Positions 26,200 to 38,207 of a stretch of 64,000 bases of DNA are shown here, piece by piece. Source of the DNA: Blumeriella jaapii (taxonomy: Eukaryota; Ascomycota; Leotiomycetes; Helotiales; Drepanopezizaceae); the NCBI GenBank assembly GCA_009599575.1, contig VWND01000067.1:1426001-1490000 (forward strand). The letters are read 5' to 3'. The notes below the pieces were generated by a model. It saw nothing but the letters and a program-made list of their open reading frames with translations. It was not told the DNA's origin and made no database searches. Within the stretch, counting starts at the first letter, position 1. The number at the start of each line of letters is the position of its first letter. The position numbers were made by a program, and so were the translations under genes.

Positions 26200-28998
26200 G
26201 CTTAAAACAGATTTTAATATTTGTTAAACAAATATTTAAAAAAAACAACCGAAGCATATTACGCTTTTGCATTTATACGATACAAAACGCATAAACGTAA
26301 TTTGCGTGCAAAAATTTTAAAACGTTTTAAAAACCAAAATACAAAACTATTCGTTATACGATTTGTATACACCGATCGATTTATAAAACGAAACCGAAAA
26401 GAAAATCTTCGAGCGAATACGTTTTAAAATATTAATTTATATCCGAAAAAGCGCAAAACTTAATTTATAATAATAACGATTAATTAATAGCAGAAATTTG
26501 CTTTGGCTAAACGTCAAAAATATATATTTTATTTTTAATATATATAAACAAGATTATATTTAATAAATATTAAATTATATAATATATTTCGAACCATTTT
26601 CCAATTGCATAATAAACGGCGATTTTAATATTCGATACGATATTTTTAAGCTCGGATCGGATACGATAAAAAATAAAAAACATTTCGCGGATTAAGCTGC
26701 TATTTCGAATATAAATTTTATCGGCGCCGTTAACGAACTTATTTATAATAAAAAACACGTTTTAAATCTTATCTTTTCGAACGTATTCAATTCGATTATT
26801 ATAATACGATACGATATATATAACGATTTAAATTACGAAACTTAAATAACGACTTTTTTCAGCAGAAAAAAAATATTCGTAATTTAAATATATTACAAAA
26901 TATCCGATTTAAAACTCGGCAAATTCGCAAATTTAATGCGCGCAAAAATCAGCCGATTTGCGAATTCCGTTATATTATTAACGCTAAAAAAATTAAATAA
27001 ATACGCGGCTGCGCTGGCCCGGGTTTTTTAAAAAAGCATTACAATTGCCGGAAAATCTTTTTAAAAAAGCTTACAAGCTATTTTATAATAAATTAACGAA
27101 TATTAAAAAGCTAAAAATAAATATTTGCGAATACGCCGAATAATATACGATAATAAAATTTTCGAAAAAACCAGGCAATTTTTCGTTATAATACGCAAAG
27201 CGAAAAGAAACTATTAGCGAAAGTTTATCAACGAAATCGATAGCGACGAAAAGCTATATAAAATAATAAGCTGACACCGAATAACTACGAATTTTAAAGC
27301 TTTTTTATTAATAATAAACGGTATAATAATTAAAAATATTAAAAACAAAATTAATATTTTAAAAAACGAAATATTTAAACGCTTTTTAGCTACCGATAGT
27401 TTCGATTACGATTTTTTTATCGAATAAGCAAAATCGGGCCATTTTTTTTAAATAAACTTCGTATCGTCCGAAAAAATAAAAAAATATTATATCGGAATTA
27501 TTAGCATTTTTCCGGATATTAACCGAATTACGGTAAAACTTTTAAAAGCTTATTAAAAAAAAGTCAAAACCGTTATATACGATTTATTTAACCGCTGTTT
27601 CGCAATAAATTATTTTCCGATTTTTTAAAAGCTGGCCGAAATAGCTATAATAATTAAAATTAATAAACGGAATAAATTTTTTTTACGTTCGTAGCGTCTA
27701 ATCGCTTTTTTTTTTATATATTTAAAAGTTTCGAAAAAATTATCGTTAGCAAAATCGCGTAAACAGCGCTTACGATCGGCCTGTTTAGCTTATAATATAA
27801 AAGCGCTTTTCCGAAACGTTTTGTTTTCGATTTAACAACGTGTTTTATTACCGATATCGAACGGCGTTCGTAGCAAAAAAACATATTATAATTATTATTT
27901 TAAATATGCAAAACGCGTTCGACGCCGTTTTAATTCGACGCTTGCTTAAAAAAATAACCGAACAAAAATAGCCTTTTTTATTTTTTTTTAATTAAATCGT
28001 TTTTTACTAAACGACGAATATAAATACGATTCGAAAAAAAAACTATCGATTTTAGCTACGTTTATTACGGCATTTTTTAAAAATCGCTATTTTTCTCGGT
28101 TTTGTATATATTATACTTAGCAGAATTGCTTAATCAAAATTTTATTTTTCGCTTTAAATATATAAACGATATATTAATTTATCGCATTTTACACAGCTTA
28201 AACGATAATATCGAATTATTTGCGAAAAACGTTCGCGATATTTTCGAATAAAAAAACGAATACAAAATCGCTTTCGCGCCGGAAAAAATCGAAATAATAT
28301 ATATTATTATATAAAATAATAATTACGCTTTTCCGATTATAATCGACGATAAAATTACGATTTTTTATATTATTACGACGAAAAAAAGCGAGCAATTCGC
28401 GCTGCGCTAGCTAAAAATCTGATTCGATCGAAAATTTATTTTTAAACGACACGTTAAAAAACGCGTAAGCAAAATACGACAAACGGCGCAATATATCAAA
28501 AGCTTCGGCCGAATTAATAATAGCTTTCCGGCCAGCGCGCTGCGAAAAGCAATAATTATTTGTGTTTTTTCTTCGATATTATTTAAAACCGAAATTTAAT
28601 ACGCAAACCATACGAAATTTAAACGCCGAATCGGACGAAACAGCCAAATTAGTATTCGTTTCGGCGGTTATATCGATTTAATATAAAAAACTATTATTTT
28701 AGCCGTACGAAAAATACTTTTTATATAACGTATTTTTTTTTTATTATAATAATACGGAACGCAAGCTTTTTTTCCGCGAGCGCGGTTTTAAAAAAAGCCA
28801 AAGCACGCTTTGCGATAAAATTGCAAATCGTAAACGAAGCGCATTTTTTGATTTAACGCATTTTTATTTTAATAATTTTTCGAAGCAAATACGCGGGTAT
28901 ATATATAGCCGCCAAAACGAAAATTCAGCGCTTCGGCGATATTTTTTTATAAATTCTACGATTTAAATTAATTTTTTTATATTTTTCGCCCGGCAGCC
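26200..28998 (+). pseudogene. LINE L1 ORF2, 5' part (endonuclease region and RT), degraded
   Basis: RT-type readings include a LNRFLLNDEYKYD stretch and, at about 28210-28310, LFAKNVRDIFE followed by KIAFAPEKIEMIYI. This is the RT thumb region, matching LINE D1 at 57581-57838. Downstream is RKAIIICVFF-like sequence. The endonuclease should lie in 26200-27300, but I could not place its catalytic motifs with confidence. The ORF is interrupted by Gypsy E at 28998 and continues at 44591. Confidence 0.75.
28994..28998. repeat. Target-site duplication of Gypsy E (left copy, CAGCC)
   Basis: CAGCC precedes the left LTR and recurs at 44586-44590 after the right LTR. LINE D1, which lacks this insertion, has a single CAGCC at the same place (reverse strand, near 57000). 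Confidence 0.95.
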
Positions 28999-29412
28999 TG
29001 TAAGGATTAAAAGGCAGGGAAACACTAGTTCAGACAATAAAGCTCAGATAAGATTGGATTGATAGTCAGACTGATTTCTACCTTTTATATTTCTAATAAA
29101 AAACGTATATAAATACAAAAGGAAAGGTGGAGCCCTCGAAAAAAATATTTCCCAAAAAACCAGGCGAATCCTATTTAATATGCTTTTCCAGCCCCTATTC
29201 CGATTTTTTCTTAATTTTTTTTAATATAATCTTAATAATTGGTTTTTTAGCAATTATTTTTATAAAATATTTTACTTAAATATTATTTTCAGCTTTTATA
29301 ATACTATCCGGCTTTTACGGCCTATCCGCAAAAAATATTATTCGAAAGTTAATAAAAAGCAAAAGGTTTTGACGGATTATCTGATTTATATACGTGATAT
29401 TAGTTTCTGATA
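28999..29412 (-). repeat. 3' LTR of E
   Basis: It runs from TGTAAGGATT to CTGATA in plus orientation, 414 bp, pairing with 44174-44585. The left half keeps ancestral G/C (GGCAGGGAAACACTAG), the right half is strongly AT-shifted. The opposite is true of the other LTR. Confidence 0.94.
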
Positions 29413-29518
29413 TTACCTTTTTTTTTAAGCTTTTGGTTTTTAAAAGCGATTGATTTTTTTATACGTATGCTTTCGTATATAATATGCGTTACGCTTTCGA
29501 AATAACGTACGGTTTTTT

Positions 29519-29580
29519 TCGCTTTTGATCGTGAATTATATTTGTTTTTTTCGCTTTCGGTCGTGAATTATAATTGTTTT
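29519..29580 (+). repeat. Tandem pair of about 31 bp in the E 3' region
   Basis: TCGCTTTTGATCGTGAATTA and its T-rich tail (from 29519) are followed directly by TCGCTTTCGGTCGTGAATTA (from 29550). It lies at the beginning of the plus-strand ORF described next. Confidence 0.7.
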
Positions 29581-29668
29581 GCTGTTTTGTTTTTTTTATT
29601 TTCGGTAGCGCTCGCATTTTCGTTTAAAAAAGCTTTTTTTTTTAAAATAGCCGCTATTTTTCCTGTTT

Positions 29669-29670
<2 letters not shown>

Positions 29671-29708
<38 letters not shown>
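29671..29708 (+). repeat. Homopolymer run of 38 T
   Basis: An unbroken T run lies in the 3' region of E (poly-A in the sense of E). It sits in the N-terminal part of the antisense ORF, where RIP of Pro/Ser codons to TTT could have produced or fused T tracts. The exact count may also be uncertain for assembly reasons. Confidence 0.8.
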
Positions 29709-30298
29709 CGTTAGCTTTTTTTTTTTATTTTAATTAATTGCTTTTCGTCGCGTGCGCCGCGAATTTTTAAAATGCTTTTGATTTTTATTTACTTTCGGTA
29801 CGCCCGCCTAATTTTACGCGAAAATATTACAACGGTTTTTTTGCTTTTTTGCGTTTTCGAGCTTTTTAGCGTAAAATGCAACCGCTGCAAAGCTTCGCAT
29901 ATTTAATGCTTTTTTATAAATTTTCTAAACTTTTATTCGAATTCGCTTTTAATTAGCTATAAGTTTCTGCCGCACGCGCTACCGAGGCGTAAATTTTTTT
30001 CGCGGGCTTTAACGATTTTATAAATCGTTTCGATGCTGCTATCGCCGCTGCCGTTTTTTTTTTTTTTTTTTTTGCCGAAGCCAAAGCTTTTGCTAAAATT
30101 TTTATCGATTTTATTATTTACGACGCTTATATAAATCGTTTAAAAAAAAATAACGCTTCGGCTTTTATAATAATCGAAAGTCGTACGAATCGCGCCGCGG
30201 CTCGGGCTGCCGCCGCTGCTGCTGCGTCCGCTTTTGCCGGTTTAACGGCTGCTATTGTTTTAAAAGCTTTAACTGCGCCGGCCCTTTTTTTTAACAAC
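29702..30298 (+). pseudogene. Antisense accessory ORF of Gypsy E, first part (continues 38515-38790)
   Basis: I do not recognise the product. One plus-strand frame, opposite to E pol, reads protein-like for about 200 codons. Segments include VRPPNFTRKYYNGFFAFLRF near 29800, FAGFNDFINRFDAAIAAAV near 30003-30055, DFIIYDAYINRL near 30107, and an Ala-rich NRAAARAAAAAAASAFAGL near 30188-30240. A few TAA/TAG codons fit mutated Gln. It reaches 30298, exactly before Copia F, and continues in the same codon phase after F at 38515 (IVARIYFN, then YENIVAIIQNSITAIVKTLI). A polar, Asn-rich tail follows in another frame near 38720-38790. Poly-Phe runs probably derive from Pro/Ser codons. The ORF converges on the end of E pol. 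The opposite strand is also partly open here, so coding is inferred, not shown. Confidence 0.55.
30294..30298. repeat. Target-site duplication of Copia F (left copy)
   Basis: ACAAC here and ATAAC at 38510-38514 flank F; the single difference is a C-to-T at CpA, the RIP context. Confidence 0.85.
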
Positions 30299-30600
30299 TG
30301 TCGTGCATAGCCGAATAGTCGGTAGGAACCCTTACCGGAGGCTGGTGCGGATGAATTGTATGCAGTAAGATGTTATTTGTATTGTTTTAAATCTGATTAG
30401 CGAGCTTTTCGCAAAAAACGGAAGGTTCGGGCTCGCTTAGTCAGTCGCTCGGAAAAACTAGTTTCCGAGAAGGCTCGTTATCACGTGACTACGAGCTTTT
30501 CCGAGCTTCAGAAATATTTAATTACTAAAAGCGTACAGGAAAAATAAATCTGAAACAAAAAAAATAAAAAGAAAAAAAAAAATATAAATATAACGTAACA
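30299..30600 (-). repeat. 3' LTR of Copia F
   Basis: It runs from TGTCGTGCATAGCC to CGTAACA in plus orientation, 302 bp. It contains the CTCGGAAA...TTTCCGAG inverted repeat and TCACGTGA (30481-30488) flanked by AGGCTCGT and ACGAGC arms. The outer end is nearly unmutated, the inner end is AT-rich. Confidence 0.94.
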
Positions 30601-30791
30601 TATTTTTTAGCTAATTGCTAATCCGATGATCAGCTATTTTTAAAGCGCGGAAAGATTTTTTTGTCGTCCGAATGCGGCCGTAACGCGATATTACAGCATT
30701 TATATAGTTTGTTTACATTTTTTATTATTGCGAAGCGTAAATAAAGCTAATTTAGCTTAAATAAGCGTTTCGTCGCTTTTGAAAACTTTAA

Positions 30792-32041
30792 CTTTTTTAT
30801 TTTTCCATTAGTTTTTTAATAAATTCAGGCTTTATTATTTTAATTAAAAACATCGATATAGCCTTTTTTATATTTAAAAAAAATCGTCCGTATGGTTTTA
30901 CGCGATTAATTGGCCCAGCTTTTCGGATTTTCAATTTTCGGCGTTTGCGTAATCGAAGTTTTGCGAAGTTTATTTTGCCCAATTAATCGGCCTTTTCGGC
31001 TAATTCGTTTTTTTTCGACTTTTTCGAAAAAAGCGATTTTTTCGATATTTCGTTTTTAAACGGTTTTTTCGGAAATTTATATTTGCTTAGCCTCGAAAAT
31101 GCCGATATAGCGCTTAAAAATGGAGGAAACGCTGTTAGCGGTGGAAAAATTACTAGCGATGGTTTTGATCCTGATAGCATTTTCGAAAAAAAAAGGCAAA
31201 ATACTGGCGCTTTTGGAAAAAAAGCGGCCGGGGATTATTAAAGCGAAAAGATTGGAAATAAAAATAACAACGATAATCGTTTTTTAAAACGCGCTCGCAT
31301 TAGAGCCAAAAAGCCTGCTATTCCTGGGCTTTTTAATTTTACTTTTTATATGACTTGTATCGCTCGCGAAGCAATTGAAAATCTAAATTACGATTGCTTA
31401 TCGAATTTGGCTGGAATTCGTTGCTGTCGGTGCTACGCAATTAGCACGTTATGTATTTCGGCCGACGCGAATATTTTAGCTGCGTGATTTTTCGTTTTAA
31501 AACTCGGATTAATAAAATTATTAAAGCGGTCAGTTTTATTAAAAAACTCTGTCGTTTTTGCTGATCGATTTTTAAAATATAACGGTTATTTTTTATTTTA
31601 CGGTTAAAGCGGCTTTAAAAATGCAAAAAAGTAAGTTTTTAAATCGATCGTAATTTAAAAGCAAAACTAATAAATACAAAGCGTATTACTAACGCGAAGC
31701 TCGCCGCGGCTCGTAAAATTCTTTAGCTTTTTGTTTTTCGAATAAAAATTTTTACGCTTACTTTACGTGCTGACGGGATAAGGCCTGGCTACGATCTATT
31801 AAAAAATGCTTTCGTTTTTAAAAGTCCAAAAAGAAATTTCGCGGCGATTTTTTTGTTAAACGTTTCTGATTTTTAGCCTGATAAAGCTTCGCAAAAGAAA
31901 GAAAATGCTTCGGTTGCATAGCCGGCGGCAGCTGTTTTTGAAAAGCTTATCGAAGGTTTTATTTTAAGCTTAATTGTCGCGAAGCGTCGGACGCGGATTA
32001 TTGTTTTGGCGGGTTATATTTTTGACTTTTTGCAAAACTAA
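30792..32041 (+). pseudogene. Antisense accessory ORF of Copia F, unknown product with NLS-like and Cys cluster
   Basis: Not recognised. Frame 0 from 30792 to 31484 is open for 231 codons except two TAA codons (30984, 31239) that fit mutated CAA; a TGA closes it at 31485. It reads a basic stretch (KNRPYGFTRLIGPAF near 30880; RRLRNRS), a Phe-rich low-complexity part that probably was Pro/Ser-rich, a polar segment (GGNAVSGGKITSDGFDPDS) and KRARIRAKK at 31287-31313, resembling a nuclear localisation signal. Then FNFTFYMTC and cysteines follow at 31356, 31395, 31422, 31431 and 31452, the last three spaced C-x2-C-x6-C. A second block in frame 2 (31766-32041; GIRPGYDLLKNAFVFKSPKR, IVAKRRTRIIVLAGYIFDF) may be its C-terminus after a frameshift or intron. 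It is antisense to F pol and convergent with it. The minus strand also has open stretches at 30797-31180, so coding strand is inferred. Confidence 0.6.
31287..31313 (+). other. Basic NLS-like motif KRARIRAKK in the F antisense ORF
   Basis: Nine codons give a dense basic cluster just upstream of the cysteine motif. RIP tends to remove Arg and to create Phe, Ile, Lys and stops, so a kept Arg-rich motif on this strand argues for an original coding function here. Confidence 0.5.
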
Positions 32042-32180
32042 GCGGTTTGATTTTGGGTTTTTAAGTTTGCGAAAAGTTCGGATTTTTTTTAATTAAAAAA
32101 TGGTTTTTATTATATTTAAGTTTTAATAAAAGTCTGTTTAAATAAATATACGCCTGCAAAATGCAAGCTTTTTAGCTCGA

Positions 32181-35100
32181 TTAATCGAGCTTTTCGATAA
32201 AGTTTCGAAAATCCCGTAAATTAAAAAGTTTAACGAAACTTTCGTATTTTTATCGAATCAGATTTTTAGTAAAACCGTTTGCGTGCATTTTATTTATTAA
32301 AAAATATATAATTTTAAACTTTTTATTTTAATACTTTTAGCGAATTTATATATTGCTTATATCAACGTAGCGAAGCTTTATAAAAATTTTTTTTTTGTTT
32401 TTTACGATTAATTTAATCGTTTGCTAGTTGTCGCAATATACGTTTTATTTAAAAATAATATCGAATCGAAGCTTTTTGAAAAAACGTTGGAATATTATTA
32501 TTTTTTTTACGATCGTTATATAAGCAAATAGTTCCGCTTTAGTAAAAAAAATAATAATTGTATTTTATCGTATAGCTTTTTACAAAATAGCATTTCCGAA
32601 AAAAAAAAATATATAATTTTAAAAAGATTTTCGAATTTTTAAATCGTCGGCGAAAAAAGCGTCGGTAAAAATTATTAATTGGTTTTTCCGCTTTTTCCGA
32701 CTGTAAACGATTTTTAAAAATCTTGTTTTATAAAAATATCGAAGCGTTTAATTAACTGCTTCGAAATATTAAAAATTTAAATTAATAAAAAAATAAAAAA
32801 GCTGAAAAGCTGCGAAAGCCACGTCGGATCGAAGTATAATAGCCGTGTACAAAATTAAACCGATTTTTTTTTAATACTTTTTGATTTGCGAAAGCGTAGC
32901 TACGCTTGGGTTTTTAACAAATTCGCCGGTTAGAAAAAGCGTATTTGAAAAGCGCCTTTTGCATATATTAAATTTCGTAGCGATTTTTTCGATATACGAA
33001 TCGTAAAGCAGAAAAACTTTCTTTTTTTATTTGTTTCGTAAAATACGAATTCTGAAAAAATAGTTCAGATTTTTTATATTTGTAAGCTTGTAAGCTTTTT
33101 TTAAACCGAAAATAATTTCGTCGGCTTTTAACGAATAAAAGGCGTAGTATAAAATTTAAATATCGTCGACGTAAAACGCTACGTATACGCTTCGCATCTC
33201 GTTAGCGAATATATAAGGCTTTTCGTTTATTGGTTCGAGTTTTAGCTTTTTCAAAGTATTGGCGAATTCGCTATATTATAAAGCTGGAAAGTTTTTTAAT
33301 TTATACAAAGCTCGGTTTAGCTGTATTATTATACTTGGTTGTTTAAATTTATTAGGCAGATAGCACGTAATTAGCTTATTTTTGGAGTTTCGTTTTGTAT
33401 TAACGAAAGCATTAATTATATCGAATTGTTTGATTTTTAAATCGAAATAAGCCGTTAGCGCTATAACCGTTCGGAAAAAACGGGCTGCGAATATAGCTGC
33501 GTATATAAAAAAGATTGAAACTTCGTTTTATAAATTTTTTTTTACGATTAGTTTCGATTTGCACCGCTGTAATTCGCCTAAGCTATTTGTTTTGTATATA
33601 AAAATTTATTTAAATAAAATAGGCTTTATAGTTTTATTTCTTTTAATAATTTTTCAGCATTTTCTGGTTTTTAAGTTTTTGATTTCGGTTTTTATTTTTT
33701 TTTTAAACTGCTTTTTTATTTAATAGTTTTTTAATTCGTTTTAGTTTTTTAGAATTTTCGGAAAATTATTTCGATATTATTTTTGGTCGGAAAGTTAAAT
33801 GTTTTTTACCGACTTTTTTTTTATCGAAGCCGTTATTATTGCGTAAATAATTTGGAAATCTTTTTTATTTATTTGAATCGGCTCGTTTGTTTAAAACGTA
33901 TAAACAAATTCGTCGATCTGTTATTTAATAAATAAAGTTATTAATTGAAAAATTTCGCATATCGTAGCGTATATTTCCGGTCTATCCGGCTAATATAAAA
34001 TGGAATTTGTACGATTTCGTTTGGCAGTTTTTGAAATTAATTATTTTTTATCGCTTATCGGAAACTTCGATTTATTTTTTTTATTTTTTTTAAATAATGC
34101 TTTTTTTTTAATAATCAGTTTTGAAAAAGCTTTCAAAAGCAAACGTTTAAATAACTGTTTTATTTTAAATCGATCTAGCGTCTAATTTGCCGGGCGATAG
34201 TTTTTAATTATAATTTAAAAAGTTAAATTGCGCGTTTTTTCGTATAGAATTATTTTTATACCCGCGCCGAAGGATTTTCTAAAGCTTTGCTTTGTTTTAT
34301 TTTGTTTTGCAATAATAAGTTTTATTAGTTTGTTATTTTTTTTTGAATTTTTATAATTTTTTAACGCTTTTATCGCGTCGGTCAAAATGTTTCGGATATG
34401 TTTTGCATATTTTCGATTAATAACTAATTTTAAAAATTAAAACTGGTCGATAATAGCTTTATCGAAAGGGCTTTTATAAGAAACTATTATTTCCGAGCTT
34501 TGAACGTTTAAATCGATTGTAAAAAAAGGCTCGATCGCTTCGATTTTTATTGGGTTTTTTATTTTCGAAGATTTGGCTTTTTTTGGGATATTTAAATTTA
34601 TTAATATTAAAATATTTTTTTTTTTTATCGTAGGTTTTGAAAGTTTATTAGAAGGATTTGAAATAAGTTTTGGTTTTAATAGCGGCTCCGATGGAAAAGA
34701 ACCTTTATTCTTTTTTGTAGAATCTGGAAATTGCTCGTTTTGTAATAATAGCTTTTTTTTATATTATTTCTTTTTTAGTATACCGAGTTTTACTGGTTTG
34801 CGCCGCTATTAAAATCGCTCGTTAATATTTAATATTTAGCGTTCTAAGCTTTTTCGTTTTTCGCGTTTTCGATAAATTCTACGGTTTTCTAAAGCTTTAG
34901 TTTAGTTATAGGACTTGGATTTTTACGCTTCGAAAAATAAAATTTGGATTCGTTAAATACTACGTTTCGGCTTGTAATTATACGTATTAGCTAAAATATT
35001 TAGATTTTATAAATATTAAAAGCGTTATATTTAATTAAATATCCGATATGTTTTTTCGAAAGGATTTTAAATTTTTTTTTGTATTTTATAGCTTTTCGAT

Positions 35101-37920
35101 TTTTTATTATTAAATACGCACGAGCTTCGTACGCATAAACTTTACTTTAGTTTGGTCTGAGATCGGCCGTACGCGCTTTTATAATAGCAGGGTCGTAATA
35201 CCGAAAGTATTGCTTAAATCAATTATGCAAAATTTTATTTAAAAATTTGAATTGTTTTTTCGCAAGCGGCGATATATTATATAAATACGCTGCTGCTTTT
35301 ATCGTTTCGGGCCAAAAGAAAATTAGAAATCCCGTTTTAATTTTTATTTTTATCGAACGTTTAATTATTTTTTTTTTTATTCGTTCGATCGAGCCGTTTG
35401 GCTGGTGCACGTAAAATGGAATTAATTTCAAATCGATACTTTCGCGCTCCGCTTATTTTTGATATTCCGAAATAATGTTTTTTTGTTTTGAAATTACCGA
35501 CGATTCGTTATTTTATCGAATTTTGCAAATAGAAAAATTGTATTAGCGTTTTATTTATACGTCGAACGTTTAAAAACGATTTAAAACGATTTTTATACTT
35601 TTCGTTCTGATAACGAAAGCTTAAATTTTTTTATTATATTCGTTTTTTATTAAAAATATTTACGTCGAGCCGTTATAAGCTTTTTTACGATCTTTGGAAT
35701 AATTATAAAAGTTTTAACCGATGCGAAAAAAAAGCCTGAAAGATTTGTTTTCTGATATTGCTTTTGAAATTATTTGCTTTAAATGCGTAATAACACATTT
35801 TTCGCATTTTATTTTAATTAAGCTTTTGATTTTTATTTTACGAATGTTTTCGATTAGCTTTTCGAACGCGTTTTTATTTAAATAGCCCGAACGAAAATGC
35901 TATAAGCGCGCATCGTTATTCCGATCGTATATAAACACGCTGCTTTTTTTGAATTTATAACGCGTACGACGTTTCGAAATTATATAAATTATCAGGCCGG
36001 ACGAATTACGTTTTAAAAAATTTAAATTGTTACGTAAAAAATGCGAATAAAAAAAGCAATTGATTTTAATATATTTAAATATACAAAAATCGGCGATCGT
36101 TTGATACTAACGTTTTAAAATAAAGCTTTTAAAGCTTTCAAAACGAAAAATATTATTTGACCTTTGGAATTAGTAATTTTTTTTAGCTAAAAAACTAGCG
36201 GAAATAATATTAATAATAAAATTTGAAACGAACGCTACGTTATTAAAAATTATATTCTAAGGTTTTTTATTTTTTTTGCGAAAGATTTTTTTTATTAAAC
36301 GATTTTTTTTTCCGACGATTAAAAAACTTTGTATGCCTGCATAAACGCTGTTAATAAAATTAACAACTTTTTTATAAAACTTTTCGATAAAAAGGTTTTT
36401 ATCGTTTATTAAATAGATTTTAAAATAGTTGTTAAAAAAAGTGTTTTTATTTAAAAAATAATATTAATTAAGTTTTAAAATTAAAACGTTAATTTCGAAA
36501 TGCTTTTTGATCGCATCAAAGCAAAAAAAACAAAAAGTTGCGATAAAAGACTTTTTCTGGTCGTTTTTAAAAATTAATTTTAAAATTTGTTTTAATTTAA
36601 TTATTAAAACTTTAAGGATTTTATTAATTGCGACCATTTAAATATTTTTTTTTTATTTAAAGCTTTTTAAAGCTTTTTTATGATTGAAAAACAGCTTTTT
36701 TCGCATTTCAGCGATTTTTTGCCTGTTTTAAAAAATTAGAAAAAGTCTTTTTTTTACGACGATTATTTATCGCGTACAAAAGCTTTTTACAATCGGTTAG
36801 AGAATAAAAATAGCGCTTTTTAGAAATATCGCATAAGCAGTCATATTTTTTTTTTTTTTTCTTTTTGTTTTTTCCTTTTTTTTCTTTACGATCTTTCGAA
36901 GTATCGTTGTTTTCAAAATCGAAAAGGGAAATAGCGAAAATTTCGACCTTTCGGCCTGAATTATCGAATTTTCGGTTGTTTTTAAAAAAAGAAATTATAA
37001 AGCTTAATTCGATTAAAATCTTTTTTATAAAAAAGCCGGCAAATTCGTTTTTTAAATATTTAGCTTTTTTGCCGTTCGCTTATTATAGATTAATATATGC
37101 AGCGACTGCGTCGAAAAAATCGGTGGCAGCGTAGCGGCCATTTATATTAAAAATTTTGTATTCGACAGCTGCTTTGTAAACGGTCTGCTATTTTTTTATT
37201 TATTCGGTTATATTTATCTTTCCGCTGTACGTTTTGCGAAAAGTGTTTTTATAATCAGATTTGACGGAGCTAACTACGGAAAAGTATACAAAAGCAATAT
37301 TTTTTTTCAAAATACGAACGAATGCCTAAAATAACTTCTGCTTTTTTTTATAATATAAATCCTTGATTTTACGCATACTTTTATTTATTAAAAAATCTTT
37401 TTGCAAATTAATATAGAAAATAACGTACGCTTTTTTATTATTAATAGCGTTAATTTTCGATTAAGCAATTGCAAAGTTTATTAAACTGGTTTTTATAATT
37501 AAAAAAATTTAGTCGAGCAATTTTTAATAGGCAATAACGTATTCCTGCCATTTTTTAAGCTTTTTTAAATAGTTTTTAAAAAAATAATCGATTTTATTTT
37601 TCAAATCGTCGAAAATTAAATTGGCTAATCGAAGCCTGTCGGAAAAGTTATTAATCGTAACGGCGGCTTTTTTTGCCTCGGTTATACCGTTATATTCGGC
37701 GCATTTTCGATCGTAGTTTGCTTGGCGCTTTTTGTTTTTTTAATCGATAAATTAATAAAAAAACTGTTTTTATAATCGTTTATTAATAAAAAAACGAAAT
37801 AAAAAGTCAGGATCGGTGTAATCGAAAGGAAAAATCCTTAATCGGTGAAATTTGTACGCTTTTAACCAGAAGATCCACGATTTTGGGTCGTGAAAAAAAA
37901 CCTTTTTTTTCGTAAAAGCC
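32181..37920 (-). pseudogene. RIP-inactivated Gag-Pol of Copia F
   Basis: Minus strand: gag at about 37920-36770, with a C-x-C plus Cys nucleocapsid remnant near 36840-36780 (CLCDISKKRYFYSLTDC). The integrase core includes the open segment 35431-35219 with HQPNGSIERIKK and FWPETIKAAAYLYNISP, the Copia third-catalytic-residue region. RT at about 33700-33000 has LNRALYKLKNFPALWYSEF-type sequence and an intact catalytic box YVDD at 33162-33173. RNase H near 32500-32200 has KLRYVDISNI and MHANGFTKNLIR. The polyprotein ends RDFRNFIEKLD with TAA at 32183-32181. Stops and indels elsewhere make it dead. Plus-strand open stretches at 34000, 34573 and 36865 are shadows. Confidence 0.88.
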
Positions 37921-38207
37921 GATATATTGTTTTCGTTATAAAAGGTCGATTAATTAGGTTGAAAAAAATAGAAAGATAAAAATAAAATTTGTAAATTAAA
38001 AAAATCGAAAAATTGATGTTTTTCGTATTTTTAATAGCTTTTTATCGATTCGTGGCCTTTTGCTAAATAAAGAAAACTCTGCAAAATATAACTTTTTACG
38101 AATATTTTTTAATAATTCGAATAAATTGACCGGTAAAAGCTTTTAACGAGTCTTTTAACGTATGCATTGCAAAAAAAAGCTTATTAATTGGCTCCGGAGC
38201 TTATAAC

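Noticed and set aside
29876..29910. C-N-R-C...C reading (C-x2-C-x6-C) in the E 3' region, resembling that of the F antisense ORF
   Set aside because: It lies in a different frame from the long protein-like frame at the same place, and has no continuation; probably chance.
30797..31180. Two adjoining minus-strand open frames in Copia F, in the sense of the element
   Set aside because: Composition is Lys/Phe/Ile as expected for the complement of RIPed coding DNA, and the opposite strand has the basic and Cys motifs. Kept only as a caveat to the antisense ORF.
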